Source: an uncultured Actinomycetes bacterium
GTDB lineage: Bacteria > Actinomycetota > Acidimicrobiia > Acidimicrobiales > Acidimicrobilacustridaceae
NCBI GenBank assembly: GCA_945957335.1
Contig: CAMFLJ010000213.1
Span: 1 to 6,635 of the forward strand
DNA length: 6,635 nt
Reading direction: 5' to 3'
Shown here piece after piece: positions 1-5,260 of the stretch (the stretch's first letter is position 1; every line of letters begins with the position of its first letter). Both the position numbers and the translations under genes were made by a program. Under the pieces are notes generated by a model. The model was not told where the DNA came from and ran no database searches. It saw only the letters and a program-made list of their open reading frames with translations.

Positions 1-10
1 GAGAACCACC

Positions 11-1438
11 TTGTCCGACCAGGCGACCACCGAGACGGCCGACGCCGTCAGCCCCCCCGAGTCCACCGAGCCCGTCGTCGACGCCACGCCGGCCGACACC
101 GCTCCCGCCGGGATGGGCAGCTTCGACGCCGAGGGGCGCTACGTCCCCCGCCAGGTCACCGAGGACGATCTCGGCGGTCTCTCCCTCGACGAGGCCTACA
201 CCGCCTCCATGGTCGAGGTCGAGGACGGCCAGATCGTGCAGGGCACCGTGGTCAAGGTCGACCGCGACGAGGTCCTCCTCGACATCGGCTACAAGTCCGA
301 GGGCGTCATCCCCTCCCGCGAGCTCTCGATCCGCAACGACGTCGACCCGGCCGAGATCGTCGCCCTGGGCGACGAGGTCGAGGCCCTCGTCCTCCAGAAG
401 GAGGACAAGGAAGGTCGCCTCGTCCTGTCGAAGAAGCGGGCCCAGTACGAGCGGGCCTGGGGCACGATCGAGCAGATCAAGGAAGACGACGGCGTCGTCT
501 CCGGCCCGGTCATCGAGGTCGTCAAGGGCGGCCTGATCCTCGACATCGGCCTCCGCGGCTTCCTCCCCGCCTCGCTCGTCGAGCTGCGCCGGGTCCGCGA
601 CCTCGCCCCCTACGTCGGTCGCACGCTCGAGGCCAAGATCATCGAGCTCGACAAGAACCGCAACAACGTCGTCCTCTCCCGCCGGGCCTGGCTCGAGGAG
701 ACCCAGAAGGAGCAGCGCGAGGACTTCCTCGCCAACCTCAAGCCCGGCGAGGTCCGCCGCGGCGTGGTGTCCTCGGTGGTCAACTTCGGTGCGTTCGTCG
801 ACCTCGGCGGCATGGACGGCCTCGTCCACGTGTCCGAGCTGTCCTGGAAGCACGTCGACCATCCCGGCTCGGTCGTGCAGGTCGGCGACGAGATCGACGT
901 CCAGGTGCTCGAGGTCGACCTCGACCGCGAGCGCATCAGCCTGTCGCTCAAGGCCACCCAGCAGGACCCGTGGCAGGAGTTCGCCTCCGCCCACCAGGTC
1001 GGCGAGCTCGTCTACGGCCGGGTCACCAAGCTGGTGCCCTTCGGTGCGTTCGTGCAGGTCGGCGACGGCATCGAGGGCCTCGTCCACATCTCGGAGATGT
1101 CGGCCCACCACGTCGACCTCCCCGAGCAGGTCGTCACGCCGGGCGAGGAGCTGTGGGTCAAGATCATCGACCTCGACCTCCAGCGCCGCCGCATCAGCCT
1201 GTCGATCAAGCAGGCCGCCGAGGGTGGCATCGTGGCCGCCGAGTACCAGGAGCACTTCGGCGAGCACGCCTACGACGACGAGGGCAACTACATCGGTGGC
1301 GAGTCCACCGAGGCCCAGGAGGCGTGGGCCGAGTACTACGCCGAGCACCCCGAGGAGGCCCCCGGGGCCGCCGAGGGCGGCGAGGCCGAGGCCACCGAGG
1401 CCGTCGCCGACGAGGCCCCTGCGGAGCCCACCGAGTGA
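11..1438 (+). CDS. rpsA: 30S ribosomal protein S1
   Basis: Ribosomal protein S1 binds mRNA at the small ribosomal subunit and helps initiate translation. The 475-residue product has four S1 (OB-fold) RNA-binding domains at roughly residues 72-142, 160-226, 246-314 and 331-400. Domains 3 and 4 carry the clearest signatures, NFGAFVDLGGMDGLVHVSEL and PFGAFVQVGDGIEGLVHISE, each ending in an RISLS strand. Four domains and about 480 residues fit the actinobacterial form rather than the six-domain E. coli form. The first 50 residues and the last 70 are acidic, low-complexity tails rich in Glu, Ala and Pro. The TTG at 11 is the likely start because it gives a typical MSDQ-like N terminus. Only ten bases lie upstream (GAGAACCACC, a partial ribosome binding site), so a longer start outside the window cannot be excluded. 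The gene is followed by hairpins and not by coaE, which often follows rpsA in actinobacteria. Confidence 0.96.
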   Translation: MSDQATTETADAVSPPESTEPVVDATPADTAPAGMGSFDAEGRYVPRQVTEDDLGGLSLDEAYTASMVEVEDGQIVQGTVVKVDRDEVLLDIGYKSEGVIPSRELSIRNDVDPAEIVALGDEVEALVLQKEDKEGRLVLSKKRAQYERAWGTIEQIKEDDGVVSGPVIEVVKGGLILDIGLRGFLPASLVELRRVRDLAPYVGRTLEAKIIELDKNRNNVVLSRRAWLEETQKEQREDFLANLKPGEVRRGVVSSVVNFGAFVDLGGMDGLVHVSELSWKHVDHPGSVVQVGDEIDVQVLEVDLDRERISLSLKATQQDPWQEFASAHQVGELVYGRVTKLVPFGAFVQVGDGIEGLVHISEMSAHHVDLPEQVVTPGEELWVKIIDLDLQRRRISLSIKQAAEGGIVAAEYQEHFGEHAYDDEGNYIGGESTEAQEAWAEYYAEHPEEAPGAAEGGEAEATEAVADEAPAEPTE

Positions 1439-1444
1439 GCCCCG

Positions 1445-1464
1445 CCGGCTCCGCCAGGAGCCGG
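1445..1464 (+). terminator. Hairpin just after the rpsA stop codon
   Basis: CCGGCTCC (1445-1452) and GGAGCCGG (1457-1464) form a perfect 8-bp stem with a 4-base loop, GCCA, beginning 7 bases after the rpsA stop codon. No T tract follows, so it may protect the mRNA 3' end or act as the first of a tandem set of terminators. Confidence 0.5.
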
Positions 1465-1501
1465 TGAGCCCCTCCTCGACGAGGGCACGACGAACGACCG
1501 A

Positions 1502-1529
1502 CAGTGGCGGCGCTCCGGCGCCGCCACTG
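1502..1529 (+). terminator. Strong rpsA terminator hairpin, UNCG tetraloop, no T tract
   Basis: Bases 1502-1513 pair perfectly with 1518-1529, giving a 12-bp stem. It is capped by TCCG closed by a C-G pair, which matches the extra-stable C(UNCG)G tetraloop class. The stem is followed by GC-rich sequence with no run of T, as is common for intrinsic terminators in high-GC actinobacteria. This is the best candidate for the end of the rpsA transcript. Because the stem is nearly symmetric it could also stop antisense transcription. Confidence 0.72.
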
Positions 1530-1536
1530 CCGCGCC

Positions 1537-1565
1537 CGGGCCCGTTCCCCCTGGCCACGGGCCCG
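1537..1565 (+). terminator. Second GC-rich hairpin behind the main terminator
   Basis: CGGGCCCG (1537-1544) pairs with CGGGCCCG (1558-1565) over 8 bp around a 13-base loop. It starts eight bases after the main hairpin and may be a backup terminator. The arms are each nearly self-complementary, so alternative pairings exist. The assignment rests on structure only. Confidence 0.4.
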
Positions 1566-1580
1566 ATCGGGGGCCTCGGA

Positions 1581-1612
1581 GGTCGCCCACGCACGTGGGT
1601 GGGTCGCCCACG
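1581..1612. repeat. 11-bp direct repeat plus overlapping inverted repeat
   Basis: GGTCGCCCACG occurs at 1581-1591 and again at 1602-1612, a 21-bp period, or about two helical turns. Between the copies sits CGTGGG (1594-1599), which can pair either with the CCCACG at 1586-1591 (loop of two bases in full pairing, or CCCAC/GTGGG with a four-base loop) or with the CCCACG at 1607-1612 (7-base loop). The block lies just upstream of the probable promoter zone of the tad operon. It could be an operator for a dimeric regulator or a pair of mutually exclusive RNA hairpins. The repeat is directly visible; the function is inferred. Confidence 0.55.
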
Positions 1613-1620
1613 GCGAGTGC

Positions 1621-1656
1621 TTGTCACGATCCGCGCCAGCATTTCCGCTAAGTAGA
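1621..1656 (+). promoter_or_regulatory. Possible tad operon promoter zone
   Basis: TTGTCA at 1621-1626 matches five of six bases of a -35 hexamer. The only AT-rich patch in the intergenic region, 1641-1656, contains TAAGTA (1649-1654). The spacing between the two is 22 bp, too long for a standard housekeeping promoter, so the exact elements are uncertain. A promoter somewhere here is expected because strong hairpins separate the tad genes from rpsA. Confidence 0.25.
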
Positions 1657-1663
1657 GGGGCAA

Positions 1664-1675
1664 CTTCGGCCGAAG
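1664..1675. repeat. Perfect 12-bp palindrome next to a strong Shine-Dalgarno
   Basis: CTTCGGCCGAAG is a perfect 12-bp palindrome. Its right half overlaps the start of AAGGAGGG (1673-1680), one of the strongest anti-16S matches in the window. As RNA it could form a 4-bp stem with a GGCC loop. As DNA it could be a small operator. It sits inside a possible closing stem, GGCA (1659-1662) with TGCC (1691-1694). Confidence 0.5.
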
Positions 1676-1689
1676 GAGGGATGGCTGGA

Positions 1690-1788
1690 ATGCCACGTGG
1701 GTCTCCCGCCCACGCCGAAGAACGTCCCCCGCGGCCGCCCGACACGGGCAGCCCGTCACCGAACCGAACCAGGAAGAGGTCGAGGTGA
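1690..1788 (+). CDS. Possible 32-aa leader peptide overlapping the cpaB start
   Basis: An ATG at 1690 lies 10 bases after AAGGAGG (1673-1679) and opens 32 codons ending in TGA at 1786-1788. That stop overlaps the cpaB GTG start as GTGA, an arrangement typical of translational coupling. Another ATG in the same frame at 1681 abuts the Shine-Dalgarno and is too close to use. The product would be rich in Arg (7) and Pro (8), with no membrane segment or known motif. Only 24 of 32 third positions are G or C, lower than in the flanking genes, and three AGG codons arise because the ORF runs through the cpaB ribosome binding site. It may be a regulatory leader translated for its effect on cpaB, or a chance ORF. 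I do not recognise the peptide. Confidence 0.25.
   Translation: MPRGSPAHAEERPPRPPDTGSPSPNRTRKRSR
1696..1714. repeat. Second copy of the CGTGGG-N7-CCCACG inverted repeat
   Basis: CGTGGG (1696-1701) and CCCACG (1709-1714) flank a 7-base spacer. The arms and spacing are identical to those of the element at 1594-1612, 102 bp upstream. In both copies the first and last spacer bases could form a G-U pair, extending the stem. The element lies about 70 bp before the cpaB start, inside the probable 5' leader. Confidence 0.55.
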
Positions 1789-2594
1789 GCTCGCGCCGAA
1801 CGCTGATCCTCGTTGGAGCCATCGCCCTCGGCCTCGTTGCCGCACTGTTGTTGTTCAACTACGTGCGTGGCATCGAGGACCGGGCCAACAACAACGCCAA
1901 GCGGGTCGACGTCTACGTCGCGAAGACCGACATCCCCCGGGGCACCCCGGGTGAGACCGCGGCCTCCGGCGGGGCGATCGGCACGGCGAAGATCCCCCAG
2001 GAGTTCCGCCCCGCCAGCGCCATCACCACCACCGACGAGATCCAGAAGAAGGTGGCGCTGTTCAACATCCCGCAGAACACGCCCATCGTCCAGGACATGT
2101 TCGTCGACCCGGCGCAGACCCAGATCAGCTTCCGTCAGCGCCTGAAGAACCCCGAGCAGGTCGCCATCACGATCTCCGTCGACCAGGTGCACGGCGTGGC
2201 CGGCTTCCTCGTCCCCGGTGACGAGGTGAACATGATGGTCATCGAGAAGCCCCAGGACGGCGGCGGTGGCTTCGTCTCGGGCAAGGCCCGGTACCTCTAC
2301 CAGAAGGTGCAGATCCTCGCCGTGGGCCAGAGCACGCTGCTCTCCCCGGGTGAGCAGGCCACGTCGAGCAGCGGCAGCACCGCCGCCAACGCCGGCAACT
2401 CGGGCCTCATCACCTTCAACGTCCCGCCGGAGGCCGCCGCCTGGATCGCGTCGGCCCAGAACAGCGGCACGATCTACCTTTCGCTGGTGGCCGAGGACTA
2501 CGTCCCGAAGCCGCTGCCCCCGATCGACACCAACACCCTGCCGGGCGAGAGCGGCCAGCTGACGCCGTACGGCCCCCAGGGCAACCAGAACTAG
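1785..2594 (+). CDS. cpaB: Flp pilus assembly protein CpaB/RcpC, SAF domain
   Basis: This 269-residue protein is a CpaB/RcpC-type component of the tad (Flp) pilus apparatus. In diderms the family is linked to the outer-membrane secretin; in a monoderm such as this its partner is unclear. One membrane anchor is visible at residues 7-27 (LILVGAIALGLVAALLLFNY), leaving the rest outside the cytoplasm. A SAF domain spans about 41-105, starting VDVYVAKTDIPRG. An RcpC-type region at about 123-180 contains GVAGFLVPGDEVNMMVI, the family's typical G-x-PGD-V motif. Residues 190-208 form a Ser/Gly/Ala linker and the C-terminal 25 residues are Pro/Gly-rich. The GTG start is supported by AGGAAGAGG at 1771-1779, five bases upstream, and by the membrane anchor starting right after it. 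It is first in a tight operon with cpaE, cpaF and tadB. Confidence 0.9.
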   Translation: MSSRRTLILVGAIALGLVAALLLFNYVRGIEDRANNNAKRVDVYVAKTDIPRGTPGETAASGGAIGTAKIPQEFRPASAITTTDEIQKKVALFNIPQNTPIVQDMFVDPAQTQISFRQRLKNPEQVAITISVDQVHGVAGFLVPGDEVNMMVIEKPQDGGGGFVSGKARYLYQKVQILAVGQSTLLSPGEQATSSSGSTAANAGNSGLITFNVPPEAAAWIASAQNSGTIYLSLVAEDYVPKPLPPIDTNTLPGESGQLTPYGPQGNQN

Positions 2595-2613
2595 GACGCG
2601 AGGAGCGAGACCA

Positions 2614-3846
2614 GTGAACCGACCGTTCTCCGGCAACCCAGGCGAGGGACAGCCGCAGGTCGACGCGGGCGCCGGCGGCGGAGGTGCACCGCGCACCCTC
2701 GTCGCCGTGGTCTGCTCCGACCAGGCCGTCGCCGCCCGCCTGGCGATGCTGGTGGGGGTCGGTACCGCGTCGTACACCACGATCGACGAGTTCGCCGCCC
2801 GGCTCGACGGCAACCCCGTCGTGGCCATCCTCGGCCCGTCGTTCGTCGACCCCATCGAGCTCACCGCGGCCGAGCAGCTGCTCGCGGCGCGGCGCGAGGT
2901 CGCCGCGGTCATGATCACCGACGAGCTCAGCACCGACCTGCTCCAGCGGGCGCTGCGGGCCGGCGTGAAGGACGTCCTGCAGTCGCCGGTCGAGGCCAAC
3001 GACCTCCTGATGGCGGTCGAGCGGGTGGGCCGCACCATCGGTCCGGTGAGCGGTGTGATGGCCCCGGCGTCGCCCGAGGGCGGCGAGGACGGCGAGCTCG
3101 GCCGGGTCGTCATGGTCTTCTCGACCAAGGGCGGCTCGGGCAAGTCGGTCATCGCCTCGAACCTGGCGGTCCTGCTCGCCCAGCGCAGCGACCGACCCGT
3201 CGTGCTCGTCGACGCCGACCTCCAGTTCGGCGACGTCGCGGTGATGCTCAAGCTCACGCCCCAGCACACGATCGTCGACGCCGTCAGCTCCCTCGAGCGC
3301 CTCGACGCCACCCTCATGCGCGACCTGCTCGTCGAGCACAGCCCGGAGGGCCTGCTCGTGCTGCCGGCGCCCCTCGAGCCCGCGTTCGCCGACCAGATCG
3401 GCGCCTCGGAGATGGTGCGCATCGTCGAGATGCTCCGCACCTTCGCCGGCTACGTGATCATCGACACCCCGGCGTACTTCAACGACGTGGTGCTGGGCCT
3501 CATCGAGGTCTCCGACGACGTGCTGCTCGTCGCCGGCATGGACATCCCCAACATCAAGAACGTCAAGATCGGGCTCCAGACCCTCCGGCTGCTCAACACG
3601 CCGATGGACAAGCTGCGCCTGATCCTGAACCGGGCCAACTCCAAGGTCCGCCTCGACGCCTCCGAGGTCGAGCGCACGCTCGGCGTCAAGGCCGACGCGC
3701 TCATCCCGAGCGACATCGTCGTGCCCCAGGCGGTCAACCGGGGCGAGCCCGTCGTCTACTCCGCACCCCGCTCGCCGGTGGCCAAGGCCTTCGAGGACCT
3801 CGCCGACGAGTTCATCCCCAGCCAGTCGAAGAAGCGGCGGAAGTGA
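2614..3846 (+). CDS. cpaE: CpaE/TadZ, MinD-like ATPase with pseudo-receiver domain
   Basis: CpaE/TadZ proteins are cytoplasmic MinD/ParA-family ATPases that localise the tad pilus machine. The 410-residue product has a Gly-rich N terminus (1-26), a receiver-like domain (about 27-140) and a P-loop ATPase domain (about 163-400). The ATPase domain shows a complete deviant Walker A, TKGGSGKS (171-178), including signature Lys172 and Lys177; a Walker A' region VLVDADLQFGD (197-207); and a Walker B, VIIDTP (281-286). It therefore looks catalytically competent. The receiver-like domain seems unable to be phosphorylated: the usual Asp after strand 3 is replaced in VVAILGPS, and the conserved Lys before Pro is Ser124 in VLQSP. 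The protein ends in a basic KKRRK tail. The GTG start is chosen because AGGAG lies at 2601-2605, eight bases upstream. It sits 19 bp after cpaB. Confidence 0.9.
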   Translation: MNRPFSGNPGEGQPQVDAGAGGGGAPRTLVAVVCSDQAVAARLAMLVGVGTASYTTIDEFAARLDGNPVVAILGPSFVDPIELTAAEQLLAARREVAAVMITDELSTDLLQRALRAGVKDVLQSPVEANDLLMAVERVGRTIGPVSGVMAPASPEGGEDGELGRVVMVFSTKGGSGKSVIASNLAVLLAQRSDRPVVLVDADLQFGDVAVMLKLTPQHTIVDAVSSLERLDATLMRDLLVEHSPEGLLVLPAPLEPAFADQIGASEMVRIVEMLRTFAGYVIIDTPAYFNDVVLGLIEVSDDVLLVAGMDIPNIKNVKIGLQTLRLLNTPMDKLRLILNRANSKVRLDASEVERTLGVKADALIPSDIVVPQAVNRGEPVVYSAPRSPVAKAFEDLADEFIPSQSKKRRK

Positions 3847-3859
3847 CCGCGACGCGGTC
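3845..3859 (+). other. Small hairpin overlapping the cpaE stop codon
   Basis: GACCGC (3845-3850) and GCGGTC (3854-3859) form a 6-bp stem with a GAC loop, and the stem includes the last two bases of the cpaE TGA. The downstream TCCTC (3858-3862) can instead pair with GAGGA (3877-3881) in the cpaF ribosome binding site, so the two pairings compete. A role in tuning cpaF translation is only a suggestion. Confidence 0.3.
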
Positions 3860-3890
3860 CTCCTGAAACCCCCCACGAGGAGAGGCGACG

Positions 3891-5246
3891 ATGTCGCTCT
3901 ACAAGCGTCTCCACGACGTCCAGGGAACCCCCGAGGCGAATACGCCTCGTCGCGACCCGATGATGGACGAGCTGCGGCAGCGCATCCACCACCACCTGAT
4001 CGAAGAGCTCGGCCCGATCCTCTACGACAAGCGCCTGTCGGAGGACGACCTGCGCCGTCGGGTCAACGAGCAGCTGCACGCCGCGCTCGCCCAGGAGCGC
4101 GCGCCGCTGTCGGCGGCCGACAAGGCCCAGCTGATCCAGGACGTCGCCGACGACATCCTCGGCTACGGCCCCATCGACCGCCTCCTCAAGGAGGACGACG
4201 TCTCCGAGGTCATGGTCAACGGCCCCGACAACGTCTACGTCGAGCGCAACGGCAAGCTCGAGAAGGACCCCGTCACCTTCGTCGACGACGTCCACCTGCG
4301 GCGCATCATCGACAAGATCGTGGGCGAGGTCGGCCGTCGCATCGACGAGGCGAACCCCCTCTGCGACGCCCGCCTGCCCGACGGCTCCCGCGTCAACGCC
4401 GTCATCCACCCCCTCGCCATCGGCGGCCCGTTCCTCACGATCCGGAAGTTCTCCAAGGAGAAGCTCCAGATCGACGACCTCATCCGCTACGGCACGCTGA
4501 ACGCCCACGCCGCCCGCTTCCTGCAGGCCTGCGTGGTCGGGCGCCTCAACGTGATCGTCTCCGGCGGTACCGGCACCGGTAAGACGACGACCCTCAACGT
4601 GCTGTCGTCGTTCATCCCCTCCGACGAGCGCATCGTCACCGTCGAGGACGCCAAGGAGCTCCAGCTCCACCAGGACCACGTCCTCGCCCTCGAGGCCCGC
4701 CCGGCCAACATCGAGGGCCGCGGCGAGATCACGATCCGCGACCTCGTCAAGAACTGCCTGCGCATGCGGCCCGACCGCATCGTGGTCGGCGAGTGCCGTT
4801 CCGGTGAGGCCCTCGACATGCTCCAGGCCATGAACACGGGCCACGACGGCTCGATCACCACGGTCCACTCGAACAGCCCCCGTGACACCCTGGCCCGCCT
4901 CGAGACCCTCGTCCTCATGGCCGGCTTCGACCTGCCGGTGCGGGCCATCCGCGAGCAGATGGCCTCGGCCCTCGACTGCATCGTGCACCTCAGCCGCCTC
5001 CGTGACGGCACCCGCCGCATCACCCACATCACCGAGGTGCAGGGCATGGAGGGCGACGTCATCACCCTCCAGGACATCTTCCTGTTCGACTTCGGCATGG
5101 GCGTCGACGAGCACGGTCGCTTCAAGGGCCACCTCAAGGCCACCGGCGTCCGCCCGAAGTTCGCCGAGAAGCTCGCCGACTACGGCATCCGCCTCGGCCA
5201 GGAGGTCTTCCAGCCGGAAGGCTTCGCCCGCCGGGCGATGGCCTGA
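3891..5246 (+). CDS. cpaF: CpaF/TadA, tad pilus assembly ATPase
   Basis: CpaF/TadA is a cytoplasmic hexameric ATPase of the type II/IV secretion superfamily that energises Flp pilus assembly. All hallmarks of the 451-residue product are present. They are Walker A GGTGTGKTT (225-233), an Asp box around VTVEDAKELQL (249-259) with Glu252 and Asp253, Walker B DRIVVGECR (295-303) with Glu301, and a His box TGHDGSITTVHSNSPRDTL (316-334) with His318 and His326. The N-terminal domain (about 25-200) includes GYGPIDRLL and SEVMVNGP, typical of the family. The ATG start has GAGGAGAGG at 3877-3885 and yields MSLYKRL, an N terminus I associate with actinobacterial CpaF. It follows cpaE by 44 bp and precedes the TadB gene by 14 bp; the TadB family is its expected membrane partner. 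Nothing suggests loss of activity. Confidence 0.95.
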   Translation: MSLYKRLHDVQGTPEANTPRRDPMMDELRQRIHHHLIEELGPILYDKRLSEDDLRRRVNEQLHAALAQERAPLSAADKAQLIQDVADDILGYGPIDRLLKEDDVSEVMVNGPDNVYVERNGKLEKDPVTFVDDVHLRRIIDKIVGEVGRRIDEANPLCDARLPDGSRVNAVIHPLAIGGPFLTIRKFSKEKLQIDDLIRYGTLNAHAARFLQACVVGRLNVIVSGGTGTGKTTTLNVLSSFIPSDERIVTVEDAKELQLHQDHVLALEARPANIEGRGEITIRDLVKNCLRMRPDRIVVGECRSGEALDMLQAMNTGHDGSITTVHSNSPRDTLARLETLVLMAGFDLPVRAIREQMASALDCIVHLSRLRDGTRRITHITEVQGMEGDVITLQDIFLFDFGMGVDEHGRFKGHLKATGVRPKFAEKLADYGIRLGQEVFQPEGFARRAMA

Positions 5247-5260
5247 GCACCGGAGCCGAC

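Larger units (their letters stand above)
1439..1784. other. rpsA-cpaB intergenic region: terminators then structured leader
   Basis: No convincing conserved protein gene lies in this 346-bp stretch. From 5' to 3' it holds three GC-rich hairpins (1445-1464, 1502-1529, 1537-1565), a cluster of CCCACG/CGTGGG arms (1581-1612), the only AT-rich patch of the interval (1641-1656), a 12-bp palindrome (1664-1675), a strong Shine-Dalgarno-like AAGGAGGG (1673-1680), a second CGTGGG/CCCACG inverted repeat (1696-1714), and the cpaB ribosome binding site (1771-1779). The likely reading is transcription termination for rpsA followed by the promoter and 5' leader of the tad operon. I saw no tRNA. Confidence 0.7.

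Noticed and set aside
789..1655. Plus-strand frame of 288 codons overlapping the 3' half of rpsA
   Set aside because: It is out of frame with the S1 domains and its product is almost entirely Ser/Arg/Pro/Thr, the pattern of a frame-shifted high-GC gene.
1651..1714. Known c-di-GMP-I (GEMM) riboswitch
   Set aside because: GGCAAC and a following hairpin recall the motif, but the conserved GGGACGCAAAGCC-like segment and the second helix with its receptor are not recognisable by eye. I leave the leader as unclassified.
1581..1714. CRISPR-like array
   Set aside because: The repeats are only 8 to 11 bp with unequal spacing (21 and 102 bp), too short and irregular for CRISPR.
1504..1788. Longer 94-codon version of the leader ORF starting at 1504
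   Set aside because: The start lies inside the rpsA terminator stem and the extra codons are Arg/Ala-rich with no ribosome binding site. Only the 3' part from 1690 has a plausible site.
1206..3440. Very long open frame on the minus strand (744 codons)
   Set aside because: It runs antisense to rpsA, the intergenic region, cpaB and cpaE, all of which have clear family motifs. Long antisense frames are expected at this GC content, and its translation is Arg/Ser/Pro-rich with no recognisable domain.
3756..5132. Minus-strand open frame of 458 codons opposite cpaF
   Set aside because: Its product is a repetitive Asp/Val/Glu-rich shadow of the cpaF codons, with no domain or ribosome binding site that I can support.
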